A stretch of 64,000 nucleotides of DNA. It comes from JBEKIK01 sp963845975 (GTDB taxonomy: Bacteria; Planctomycetota; Planctomycetia; Pirellulales; Thermoguttaceae). A program made the translations under genes and the position numbers. Positions 8,803 to 17,584 of this stretch are shown in pieces; the stretch's first letter is position 1, and each line of letters begins with the position of its first letter. Under the pieces are notes generated by a model. That model was not told the DNA's origin, did no database searches, and saw only the letters and a list, made by a program, of their open reading frames with translations. The DNA lies in assembly GCA_963845975.1 (NCBI GenBank), contig CAWJUD010000002.1:2046001-2110000 (forward strand), written 5' to 3'.

Positions 8803-9495
8803 TTATGCCTTCGGTCCCAGCCCGGTTATGCACTGGTCCTCGCGAACCACCTTGCGCGGTCCGCCATCCAGACCGAACGACCAATCCTGCGGCTCGGCCA
8901 TGGATTCGAGTGAGTCCAGAATTCCCAGCGATTTAGCGCGGTCGTAGATCAATTGCCAGGCGCAATCCAGATTTTCGTTGACCTCGCAGCGGCCGTCTCG
9001 CGATCCGCCACAGGGGCCATTGAGTTGCCGCTTTGCACAGCGGGTGATTGGGCAGATGCCGGCGAATTCGCCCAGCCGGCAATTGCCGCAGCCTGTGCAC
9101 TTTTCGGCCCACACGCCCTGCGATTCAAGAATGCCCATGAACTGGGTATTCAAACCGGGATAAACCGGCGTCTTGGGGAAGCGTTCGGCCAGGGCCTGCA
9201 CGCCCGCGCCGCAGCCCAGCGAGCAGATGGCGTCATATTCGGCGACTCGGGGCGCCAAGGCGTCGATAAAGGCGTCCTCGCATTGGCGTTCGATGGTGCA
9301 TTCATCAACGGTGGTGCTTTTATTACCGCTGAGCTTCAACGACATCCTTAGCGCGGAACCGAGTATGCCCGTCTCGCGCTCGCCGCCGGCCAGGCAAACG
9401 GTCACGCAGGTGCCGCATCCCACCAGGAGCACTCGCCGGTGGTTTTTGATCATATCGCGAATTTCAGGCACATGCTTGCGATCGGCAACAATCAT
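8803..9495 (-). CDS. metV: methylenetetrahydrofolate reductase zinc/iron-sulfur subunit MetV
   Basis: A 230-residue protein of the MTHFR_C family (PF12225). The N-terminal half binds cofactor-like folds (LLVGCGTCVTVC, then YDAICSLGCGAGVQAL). The C-terminal half has the hallmark CTGCGNCRLGEFAGICPITR, then NGPCGG, and GRCEVNENLDCAW. In Moorella thermoacetica MetV pairs with MetF and carries zinc and [4Fe-4S] sites that link MetF to the HdrABC-MvhD module. Here it is the last gene of the cluster and overlaps the upstream mvhD by 32 bp. MetF itself is 14 kb upstream in the same cluster. Confidence 0.85.
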   Translation of the reverse strand: MIVADRKHVPEIRDMIKNHRRVLLVGCGTCVTVCLAGGERETGILGSALRMSLKLSGNKSTTVDECTIERQCEDAFIDALAPRVAEYDAICSLGCGAGVQALAERFPKTPVYPGLNTQFMGILESQGVWAEKCTGCGNCRLGEFAGICPITRCAKRQLNGPCGGSRDGRCEVNENLDCAWQLIYDRAKSLGILDSLESMAEPQDWSFGLDGGPRKVVREDQCITGLGPKA

Positions 9496-9973
9496 TTTTC
9501 ACTCCTTCCGAGGCTTTTTGGGCCTGATGGGTTGCTTTTTCAATTCCCTGTTGAATACTCTTGTGATCGGACCGCAACGGGCTGGGGCCCAGTTGCTTTA
9601 CACGGCTGTTCATCTCCGTGACAATTTCGGCGAAACGCGGCCCCTCGGCCGACGAAAGATTGAACATTTCCAGACGCTCCGGCTCCAGGCCGATTTCTTC
9701 CAGCAGTATTTTGGCCCGCTCGACACGTTTCCGGGCGCGGAGATTTCCTTCCAGGAAGTGGCATCCCCCTTCCAGGCAGCCGGCGACGATCACCGCGTCG
9801 ATCCCATGTTCAAAGGCCGTAAGAATGTAATTCACTTCGATCTTGCCGGTGCACGGCAAACGCAGCACCCGCACGTTGCTGGGATACTGAAGGCGCATGG
9901 AGCCGGCCAGGTCGGCCGCCGCATACGCGCAGTAGTGGCAGCAAAACGCCAAAATAACCGGTTCGCTATCCAT
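9464..9973 (-). CDS. mvhD: MvhD-like iron-sulfur electron-transfer subunit (copy next to HdrA)
   Basis: This 169-residue protein matches the MvhD/VhuD family (FlpD_HdrD, PF02662): ILAFCCHYCAYAAADLAG at the start, RVLRLPCTGKIEVNYIL, then DAVIVAGCLEGGCHFLEGN and RARKRVERAKILLEEIGL. The cysteines hold a [2Fe-2S] cluster that passes electrons to HdrA in methanogen Mvh-Hdr and in the Moorella MetFV complex. The C-terminal 40 residues extend into the metV overlap and look low-complexity. It starts 8 bp after the HdrA fusion stop. Confidence 0.85.
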   Translation of the reverse strand: MDSEPVILAFCCHYCAYAAADLAGSMRLQYPSNVRVLRLPCTGKIEVNYILTAFEHGIDAVIVAGCLEGGCHFLEGNLRARKRVERAKILLEEIGLEPERLEMFNLSSAEGPRFAEIVTEMNSRVKQLGPSPLRSDHKSIQQGIEKATHQAQKASEGVKNDCCRSQACA

Positions 9974-9981
9974 AATTCACC

Positions 9982-12900
9982 TCATGATGTCAAATGCCAG
10001 CGGGGCGGGGCCACGCCTGCTTGGGCAGGATATACCAATAGCGGAATCTTTTCTTCCTCGCCAATGCCCAACGCGCCGTCGATTGCAGCCAGTATCTGAC
10101 TATCGTAAAAATGCCTCAGCGTGATGGCCTTGGCCGGGCATTCGGCCGAACAGCTTCCGCAACCCATGCACGTGGCCCCCTCAACCTCGGCCTTGTTGAA
10201 TTCGTTGATCCGCGGGGCCATGTACGGGCAAACGTGCACGCAGGTCATGCACGAAATGCACTTGTCCGGATCGACCCAGGCGATCTGGCCGCCCACGGGC
10301 ATTTTCTTCTTGGAAAGGATCGATGCCGCCCGGCCCGCCACCGCGCTGGCCTGGGCGATGGTCTCGGTCAGAAACTTCGGCGCGTGGGCCGTGCCGCACA
10401 GGAAAAGTCCTTCGCTGGCAAAATCCACCGGGCGGAGCTTCATGTGGGCCTCGAGGAAAAAGCCGTCGGCGTTAAGCGGCACGCGGAGCAATTCGGAAAG
10501 CTCGGTGCGGTCCGCTCTGGGTATCATCGGGGCCGCCAATACTACCAGATCCGGTTCCAGGTTCAAATCGCGCCCCAGTGAAGGCTCCCGAACACGCAGT
10601 TGCAGCCGGCCGTTAAGCGTCAGTTCCGGTGCCTGCTCGGGCTCGTAACGCACAAACAGGACTCCTTTTTCCCGGGCTTCGCGATAGGCCGCCTCGCGAA
10701 ATCCGTAAGTCCGCATGTCGCGGTATAGCACTATGATCCTGGCTTGCGGATAAAGTTTTTTCAATTCCAGCGAGTTCTTGACGGCCGATGTGCAACACAC
10801 GCGGCTGCAATACGGCCGTTCGGCGTTGCGTTGCTCCACGCATTGGATCATTGCCACCGTGGCATTCTCGGGCAGCGATATCTCGCCGCGTCCCAAGCGG
10901 TCGGCCAGTTCCAGTTGCGTGATTACCCGGGGATTTTGGCCGTAGCCAAATGAATGCGGTTTTTCTTCGGTTGCCCCGGTTGCCACGACGATTGCGCCGT
11001 GTTGGATTTCGACAGAGCCTGAATCGCTGCTGATGGTTGAGCGGAAGTTGCCGACGTGGCCTTCGACTTTTCCAGCGCGAATTCAAATAGACCGTTATCC
11101 GCGGATGGCTTGTGACGCGGCGGATCGTATCGGCCAGAAACGCTTGAATATCACGGCCGTCGAGAGTGTGATGGAGTTGCCTGGCGGTACCGCCGAGTTC
11201 CGCATCTTTCTCCGCAAGATGGACCGGAAACCCTTGACCGGCCAAGGCGAGTGCGGCGGTCATGCCGGCCACTCCTCCGCCAATGATCAGCGCGGCGTTA
11301 TTGACCGGCGCCATTTCCTGCTGAAGCGGCATCAAGCGTGCGGTTCGCCCCACGGCCATGCGCACCAGGTCGATAGCCTTTTCAGTGGCTTTATCCGGAT
11401 TTCCCGAATGCACCCAGGAACACTGATCGCGGATGTTGGCCATTTCCAGCAGAAACGGATTCAGCCCGGCGTCGCGGAGCGTGTCGCGGAAGATCGGTTC
11501 GTGGGTCCGGGGCGTGCATGAGGCGACCACCACGCGGTTCAGCCTGTGCTCGGCGATCATGGCCTTGATGCGGTCCTGGCTGTCGTCGGCGCAGGTGTAC
11601 ATGTTTCGTTCGGCGTGGATCACGTAAGGCAGCCGCTGGGTTTCCTTGACGACGCGCTCGACGTCCACGACCGAGGCGATGTTGCTTCCGCAGTGGCAAA
11701 CGAAAACGCCTACCCGCGGCGGCTCGTCGCTGATGTCGCGTTCAGGCGGATAAGTTTTTACGCGTACTCGGCTTCCCCGGGCAAGCGCCAAAAGTTCCAT
11801 GGCCCGGGCGGCGGCCGCGCTGGCTTGCATGACCGTGTCGGGAATGTCCTTTGGTTCCTGGAACGCTCCGCCCACGAATACGCCCGGCCGCGACGTGTCC
11901 AGCGGACGGAGTTCCTCGGTCTGGGCAAATCCCCAACGGTTCAGCAGGACGCCCATCCGTTGGGCCTGCTCTTGCAGCGTGGCGCTGGGCTCCAGGCCCA
12001 AGGAGAGTACGATCATGTCGAACTCCTCCTCGACCTGCTTCATTTCCGGGCCGGCATATACCAGGCGAAGATTTTTGGTTCCCGGCATTTCATAGGTCCG
12101 CGAGATAAACGAGCGGACGTAACGAACGCCCAACTGTTTCTGGGCCCGCTCGCAATAGCGGTCGAAATCCTTGCCGAACGCACGGAGATCGAGGAAAAAG
12201 ATGGTCACGTCAAGTCCCGGCTCGTGCTCTTTGGCCAAGATGGCTTCCTTGGTGGCGGCCATGCAGCAGACCGATGAGCAATAGTCGTTGTCGCAGCCCG
12301 TATCGCGCGAACCGACGCATTGGATAAATGCCATTCGCTTGGGTGCTTTGCCGTCGGTGGGGCGAAGGACGCGGCCGCCGGTCGGGCCGGAGGCCGAAAG
12401 CAATCGCTCGAACTGCACGTTGGTAAGCACGTTGGGGGCAAAACCGAAGCCGAACTCGCCGCGCCGCGTGGCGTCGAAGGCCTCGAAACCGGGCGTTAGC
12501 ACGACGCTGCCGACCTCGAGTTCCATTGTTTCTTCCGGTTGATCATAGTCGATGGCCCCGGCCTGGCAGACCTTCGCACAAAGCCCGCACGCGCCGGAGC
12601 GAAAATGGATGCAGCTCTCCCGGTCGATCACCGGCACGCGCGGCGATGCCTGTGGATGGGCCAGATCGATGCAAGGCCGGGCGGCAAGGTACTTGTCGAA
12701 GCCCGTAAGATGCAGTTTAGTTCGGCGGGATGTGATCGTGCTTAGGTCGATGGCGCCGGTCGGGCACACGAAAACGCAAGCCCCGCAGGCCTGGCATTGA
12801 TTGGTGGGTTCGTCAAAAGCGGTGCGAATCTCGCGCGATGTTCCGCGCCGAACAGGTTGATCGCGCCGCGGCCCATCATTTCGTTGCACACTCGCGTGCA

Positions 12901-13308
12901 AAGACCGCAGAGGATGCACTTTCCCTCGGCGGCCGGTTGGAACGGCGTGCCCTTAACGCCTAGATTCGCCGCGAATTCGGCCAGTTCGCGGGAATCGGGG
13001 GCTTGGGCCAAAAGCAATTCCAAAACCGTCTGCCGGGCCGCTTTCACGCTTTCCGTATCGGTGTGCACGACCAGGTTGCTTTCCAGCGGATAGCTGCACG
13101 AGGCCGCCAACTGCCCTCCCCTGGGCGTCTCGATCTCCACAAGACACACGCGACACGCGCCATAGGGCGTCAAGCCGCGATAGTTGCACAACGTGGGGAT
13201 CGTGATACCCATTTGGCGCGCGGCATTGAGGATAGTCGTGTCCCGCGGCACCTCCGTGGTGCGGCCGTTCATGGTTATCAAAACCCGATCCGATGCAGTC
13301 GTAGCCAT
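9982..13308 (-). CDS. hdrA: NuoG/HydA-type ferredoxin fused to HdrA halves, two frameshifts
   Basis: Repaired, this is one protein of about 1105 residues. Part 1 (1-210) is a NuoG/HydA-type ferredoxin: CNYRGLTPYGACRVC for [2Fe-2S], CILCGLCTRVC and CQACGACVFVCP for [4Fe-4S]. Part 2 (about 210-520) is HdrA sequence lacking its N-terminus (CIHFRSGACGLCAKVC, AFIQCVGSRD, YCSSVCC). Part 3 (about 529-1105) is a whole second HdrA with VGVFVCHCGSNI, FAD loop ALIIGGGVAGMTAALAL and C-terminal CISCMTCVHVCP and CMGCGSCSAECP. The frame breaks near 12830-12840 inside a CG repeat (frames resume at REIRTAFDEP) and near 11072-11079 (resuming GKVEGHVGNF). The missing N-terminus of the first HdrA lies in the NuoE fusion two genes upstream. 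The start at 13308 is MATTASDRV. Confidence 0.75.
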
Positions 13309-13329
13309 AATCAACCTTTTTTCACAATC

Positions 13330-15096
13330 TCAATTCACTAAACATTGTTCTCTCAAGCTGCCATTTTTACAAACGCCGGCCGGGCATTGCTTATCGCGGA
13401 TGTGCGATTCGAACTCGTTGCGAAAATGCTCGAGCGTTGTCAGTACCGCGCTTGGCGCCATGCCGCCCATGCCGCAGACCGCCGCAGATTTTATCGTCCT
13501 TGCCAGACGCTCCAAAAGGGCCAGGTCCGAATCGTCGGCCTTGCCCTCGCACATCCGGCCCAAGATGCGATACATTTGCTTGGTCCCTTCCCGACATGGC
13601 ACGCATTTGCCGCAGGATTCGTCCATGAAAAAGCCGACAAGGAATCGGGCCATATCGACCATGCAGGCGGTATCATCGAGCACGATGATTCCGCCGGTGC
13701 CGATCATTATCGATTGGCCTTCTCGATCTTCAGTATCTATAGACAAATCGAGCATGGACGGAGGGATGCAACCCCGCGAAGCGCCGCCGGCTTGAAGTGC
13801 CTTTAGCGGCCTGTCGCCAATCACCCCGCCGCCGATATCGTAAACCAACTCTCGGAGCGTGATCCCGAAAGGAACCTCTACCAATCCGGCGTTTTTCACA
13901 GCGCCTTCCAGGGAGAAGATCGTCGTGCCCGGGGTCCGCTTAGTGCCCATCGAGGCGTACCAGTCCGCGCCCCGGGTAATGATCGGCGCGACGCTGGCCC
14001 AGGTTTTTACGTTGTTCACCACGGTGGGCTTTCCCCACAGGCCGTTGGTGACCGGATATGGCGGCCGGGTGCGGGGTTCGCCTGAATGGCCTTCGAGCGA
14101 TTCGATCAGCGCGGTTTCTTCTCCGCATATGTAAGCCCCGGCCCCGCGGTGCACCTTGACGTGGAAAGACCATCCGCTGCCGAAAATATCGTCGCCCAGA
14201 AGTCCTGCCTGCTCGGCCCCGGCGATGGCATGCTGGAGGATTTCCATGGCCAGGGGGTATTCGTCGCGGACATATATCAGCCCTTGGTTCGCACCGATTG
14301 CATAGGAACCGATGAGCATGCCCTCGAGCACCGCGTGTGGATCGCCTTCCAATACGGATCGATCCATGTACGCCCCTGGCTCGCCTTCGTCGGCGTTACA
14401 AACAACGTATTTGACGTCGGCGGAGGCTTGACGGGCAAGTCGCCACTTTTGTCCGGTGGGAAAGGCGGCGCCGCCCCGGCCGCGCAGCCCGGATTTGGTC
14501 ACCTCGTCGATAACTTCGTCAGGCAACATTTGCGCCAGTGCGTGGAAGGCCCCGCGATACGTGCCCCGGGCAATCGTTTCTTCCAGATCCATGGGATTAA
14601 TCGAGCCGCAATTGCGCATTATGACTTTTTTTTGCCGGCTGTAAAAATCCAGGCTCGACCATTGGGAAATTTTGCTCAACTCCGCGGAACAACCGTCATA
14701 TTTGTGCACTTCGCCGGTGGAAACGTATTCTTCGCCCTCGAAGCGTCCTAAAACCCATTCCGGTTTCAGGTCGCCTTGGGCGGCATAAGCTTCGAGCAAG
14801 CGCCGTGTTTTTTCCGGCGTCATGTTGCCGTAACTCAACCTCAGCCTGTTTGGGAGCATTAGATCGAGCAATGGTTCTTTTGCGCAAAAACCAATACAAC
14901 CGGTGCGACAAACCACGGCGTCCAAACCAAGGTCGTTCACGGCCCGGATCGCGGCGTCTTCGACAGCCCTAGCGCCCACGGCGACTCCGCAACTCGCCGA
15001 GCCGACGAGAATCTTCAGCCGCTTGGGAAACAAAGTCGCCAGTCCGGCCGCCGAGGCCCGATCTAAATCAGCCGTATTGCGTATGGTTCGGCTCAT
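13330..15096 (-). CDS. nuoF: NuoF/HydB-like NADH-binding flavoprotein
   Basis: The 588-residue subunit has an N-terminal thioredoxin-like [2Fe-2S] domain (residues about 1-105, CGVAVGARAVED and CRTGCIGFC), then the NuoF core: GRGGAAFPTGQKW, CNADEGEPGAYMDRSVLEGD, GAGAYICGEETALIESLEG, an SLBB region, and the [4Fe-4S] motif ESCGKCVPCREGTK. This arrangement is that of HydB/HndC-type NADH oxidoreductase subunits of bifurcating hydrogenases, but it ends at CPAGVCKNGSLREQ and lacks the usual C-terminal two-cluster ferredoxin. It should bind FMN and NAD(H). The start overlaps the NuoE-fusion stop as ATGA, and the ferredoxin-HdrA gene lies 21 bp upstream of nothing else, immediately downstream in transcription. 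Confidence 0.9.
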   Translation of the reverse strand: MSRTIRNTADLDRASAAGLATLFPKRLKILVGSASCGVAVGARAVEDAAIRAVNDLGLDAVVCRTGCIGFCAKEPLLDLMLPNRLRLSYGNMTPEKTRRLLEAYAAQGDLKPEWVLGRFEGEEYVSTGEVHKYDGCSAELSKISQWSSLDFYSRQKKVIMRNCGSINPMDLEETIARGTYRGAFHALAQMLPDEVIDEVTKSGLRGRGGAAFPTGQKWRLARQASADVKYVVCNADEGEPGAYMDRSVLEGDPHAVLEGMLIGSYAIGANQGLIYVRDEYPLAMEILQHAIAGAEQAGLLGDDIFGSGWSFHVKVHRGAGAYICGEETALIESLEGHSGEPRTRPPYPVTNGLWGKPTVVNNVKTWASVAPIITRGADWYASMGTKRTPGTTIFSLEGAVKNAGLVEVPFGITLRELVYDIGGGVIGDRPLKALQAGGASRGCIPPSMLDLSIDTEDREGQSIMIGTGGIIVLDDTACMVDMARFLVGFFMDESCGKCVPCREGTKQMYRILGRMCEGKADDSDLALLERLARTIKSAAVCGMGGMAPSAVLTTLEHFRNEFESHIRDKQCPAGVCKNGSLREQCLVN

Positions 15097-16043
15097 GCGA
15101 ATTGCTCCGTAATTTCTGCAATCTTGTCGATGTCTACCCGGCCGAAACTGCGGCCGTCGATTTTCATCGATGGCGACAAGGCGCACAGGCCCAGGCAGCG
15201 CACGGTCCGCAAGGTGAATCGTCCGGTTTTGTCGGTTTGGCCCGGTTCGATGTCGAGTTGCCGTTGAAGCCTTTCCAGCAGTGCGTGCGATCCCCGGGCG
15301 TGGCAGGACGTGCCCCGGCAGACTTCGATCACGTGCCGGCCCAAGGGCTCGAGATGGAACCGGTCGTAAAAGCTGGCCACGCGCAGGATTTCGGCAAGCC
15401 GCATTTGCCAAAGCGCGGCCAGATGTTCCAGGATTCCGCGGGGAATGTAACCGTAGCTTTGATTTACCTCTTGCAGCACCGGCATGATGGCGCCTTGTTC
15501 GCCTTCATGGCGTTTGAGGATCTCATCGAGCCTGACCGCATCCGCCTCGTTGAGCGGTTCGTGCGGCATAAACGGCGGAGGGCTTTCGGGCGTATTGCGA
15601 ACCGGGCAAACGGCCCAGCAATCGCCGCAGCCGGTGCATTTTGTTGAATCCACGCCCCGCGGCCGCTTGCGAATCTCGACCATAAAATGCCCGGCCTCGC
15701 CCTCCAATCGCGTGACGTCGGCCATTGTCAGCACGTCGATGTTGTAGTCGCGCATGCATTCCACCAGTTTCGGCGAGATGATGCAGGTTGCGCAGTCGCC
15801 GGTGGGGAAGGTCTTGTCAAGCCGAGCCATGCTGCCGCCGATGGTCGGGCTTTCCTCGACCAGGTAAACGTGGAATCCGGCCGCGGAAAGATCCAGCGAG
15901 GCCTGAATTCCGGCCACGCCGCCGCCGCAGACCAATACCGCTCCGCAGGGTTGTTTGCCGTTGCCTTGGTCGTTGCCATTGCCATTTCCCACGCCGTTTG
16001 TATTGTTCACGGCAACAATAGTTGGAATTGAGTTTGACTTCAT
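15093..16043 (-). CDS. HdrA N-terminal fragment fused to NuoE
   Basis: A 316-residue chimera. After a Gly/Asn-rich linker (residues about 12-30), residues 31-140 are HdrA: VLVCGGGVAGIQASLDLSAA for FAD, then GGSMARLDKTFPTGDCATC and KCTGCGDCWAVCPV. HdrA sequence then stops and a complete NuoE/HydC-like thioredoxin [2Fe-2S] domain follows (about 150-316), with CRGTSC and CLGLC as cluster ligands and YGYIPRGILEHLAAL before them. The rest of this HdrA resumes after the NuoG-like domain two genes downstream, so NuoE, NuoF and NuoG-N appear inserted into HdrA. The start ATG overlaps the hdrB stop (ATGA). It likely binds FAD and two or more clusters. Confidence 0.85.
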   Translation of the reverse strand: MKSNSIPTIVAVNNTNGVGNGNGNDQGNGKQPCGAVLVCGGGVAGIQASLDLSAAGFHVYLVEESPTIGGSMARLDKTFPTGDCATCIISPKLVECMRDYNIDVLTMADVTRLEGEAGHFMVEIRKRPRGVDSTKCTGCGDCWAVCPVRNTPESPPPFMPHEPLNEADAVRLDEILKRHEGEQGAIMPVLQEVNQSYGYIPRGILEHLAALWQMRLAEILRVASFYDRFHLEPLGRHVIEVCRGTSCHARGSHALLERLQRQLDIEPGQTDKTGRFTLRTVRCLGLCALSPSMKIDGRSFGRVDIDKIAEITEQFA

Positions 16044-16936
16044 AATTTTTCTCCCACACCAGCCGCAATGTATGCGCCATCGGCACTTAGAAACGGCTCG
16101 GCGCTGACCGAGAGAGCTTGGAGTCCCAGTTCTTTCGGGGAAAGACCCAGCGCCAGCCCGAGAAGTTGCGTGATGTACAAGACCGGCGTTTGAGGTAATT
16201 CGCCGTGGGCGGCGCCGGCGTCGGCCTGGCGCAGGTCGAGATTCACCTGGCACAAGGGACATGCAACCGTTATGCACCGCGCGCCGGCCTTATGGGCCAT
16301 CGATAGCAGCCGGTGGCCCAGGCGGGCGACAACGCCAACGTGGGTCATGGAAAGGCTGGCCCCGCAACATTCGGTTTTATACGGCCAATCGACCGGCTCG
16401 GCTCCAAGCGCAGCCACAAGGTTGTCCATCACCGTGGGGTGTTCAGGATCGTCAAAAGCCACGACCTCCGGCGGCCGGCTGAGCAGGCAACCGTAATAGC
16501 AAGCCACGCGCAGACCGGCCAGCGGCTTGCGGACCGCCGCGCGGATGGAATCGACGCCGAAATGATTCACCAGCACGTCGAGCACGTGATGCACAGGCAC
16601 GCTGCCGTCGTACGGTTTTCCCGTGATCCGCTCGGCGCGTTTTCGCTCGGCCGGATCGTGGGAAACCTTGTAGTTGGCCGTGCGCAGCCGGGCGTAACAC
16701 GAAGCGCAGGCCGTCATCACTGGATCATTCATGCGGTAGGCCTTTTGCAGGTTCATAACCGGCAGGGCCACTGCCAGCGAGGCGTTGGTGGTGTGGGCGG
16801 GAGTTGATCCGCAACAAACCCAGTTGGGGATATCTTCCAGTTCAATGCCCAGGGCGCCGCACACGGCGCGGGTCGAACGGTCGAAATCCCATGCGGTCGA
16901 TTCCAGGCTGCAACCGGGAAAGAATGCGTATTTCAC
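16040..16936 (-). CDS. hdrB: heterodisulfide reductase subunit B
   Basis: The 298-residue protein has the two CCG domains of HdrB: the first with YAFFPGCSLES, NWVCCGSTPAHT and ACASCYARL, the second with CYYGCLLSRPP, TECCGASLSMTH and CPLCQVNLDLRQ. In HdrB these cysteines bind two noncubane [4Fe-4S] clusters that reduce heterodisulfide in methanogens. In MetFV-Hdr complexes the partner substrate is different. It overlaps hdrC by 4 bp upstream and the HdrA-NuoE gene by 4 bp downstream. Confidence 0.92.
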   Translation of the reverse strand: MKYAFFPGCSLESTAWDFDRSTRAVCGALGIELEDIPNWVCCGSTPAHTTNASLAVALPVMNLQKAYRMNDPVMTACASCYARLRTANYKVSHDPAERKRAERITGKPYDGSVPVHHVLDVLVNHFGVDSIRAAVRKPLAGLRVACYYGCLLSRPPEVVAFDDPEHPTVMDNLVAALGAEPVDWPYKTECCGASLSMTHVGVVARLGHRLLSMAHKAGARCITVACPLCQVNLDLRQADAGAAHGELPQTPVLYITQLLGLALGLSPKELGLQALSVSAEPFLSADGAYIAAGVGEKL

Positions 16937-17493
16937 TGGTTTCTTTCCTCCTCTTCGGCGCGTTTAAAAATCTCCCGAACCTCTTTGGTGTTACCGCTGC
17001 GATGTGGAAAGAACGAGATTTTTCCTTTGGCCATCATCTGCGGCAGCTTGCCCACGTCGGTAAACAGGTCACCGCTGCGAAGTTTGTACATTGCCAGCAT
17101 GCCCGCCTCGAATACCCGGCCGTGACGGCGGACGCTGCCCAAAAAACTGCGGTTGAACTGCCTGCCGCGGCTGTCCGGGACCGCCGCTTTGCGCTCCACG
17201 GCCAGGATCCGCAAGGCATCCATGACCCCGGCTATGTCGATGCCTTGCGGGCAGCGCGTGGTGCAGGCTTCGCACGATGCGCAAAGCCAGATGGCTTTCG
17301 ACTCCAGTACTTCAGCCTCCGCACCTAGATGCACCAGCCGCATGATCTGACTGGGCAATAGGTCCATGTCCGGACCGATCGGGCAGCCGGTGGAGCACTT
17401 GTGACACTGGAAGCAGGCCAGTACCACGGCGCCGCTGCGGCGCTGGATTTCGCCGGCTAGGTCGGCGCCGTTCCATTGGAGTAAATTCGACAT
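16933..17493 (-). CDS. hdrC: heterodisulfide reductase subunit C
   Basis: The 186-residue protein carries two [4Fe-4S] motifs, CFQCHKCSTGCPIG and CASCEACTTRCPQG, in the HdrC spacing, followed by the conserved helical tail (RSGDLFTDVGKLPQMMAKGK). It relays electrons between HdrA and HdrB. I chose the ATG at 17493 (MSNLLQWNG). A longer frame to 17616 reads through the hairpin spacer and has no family similarity. It overlaps hdrB. Confidence 0.9.
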   Translation of the reverse strand: MSNLLQWNGADLAGEIQRRSGAVVLACFQCHKCSTGCPIGPDMDLLPSQIMRLVHLGAEAEVLESKAIWLCASCEACTTRCPQGIDIAGVMDALRILAVERKAAVPDSRGRQFNRSFLGSVRRHGRVFEAGMLAMYKLRSGDLFTDVGKLPQMMAKGKISFFPHRSGNTKEVREIFKRAEEEERNQ

Positions 17494-17532
17494 CTCTATT
17501 CTCTCAATCGTATCTTTGTTATGTAGGAGGCA

Positions 17533-17570
17533 CACGCCGTGTGCCATCCACCAAATCCGCACACGGCGTG
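17533..17570. repeat. 11-bp inverted repeat between gltB-like gene and hdrC
   Basis: Arms CACGCCGTGTG (17533-17543) and CACACGGCGTG (17560-17570) are perfect complements around a 16-base loop in the only sizeable gap of the hdr part of the cluster. No U-run follows, so it is more likely an RNA-processing or REP-type hairpin than a terminator. Confidence 0.6.
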
Positions 17571-17584
17571 CGCGGACTACATTG

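Noticed and set aside
10121..10648. Plus-strand open frames within the HdrA gene
   Set aside because: They are opposite to iron-sulfur motif-bearing coding sequence and have no recognisable domains.
17533..17570. Transcription terminator in the gap before hdrC
   Set aside because: The perfect inverted repeat is not followed by a U-run, and genes on both sides are transcribed in the same direction.
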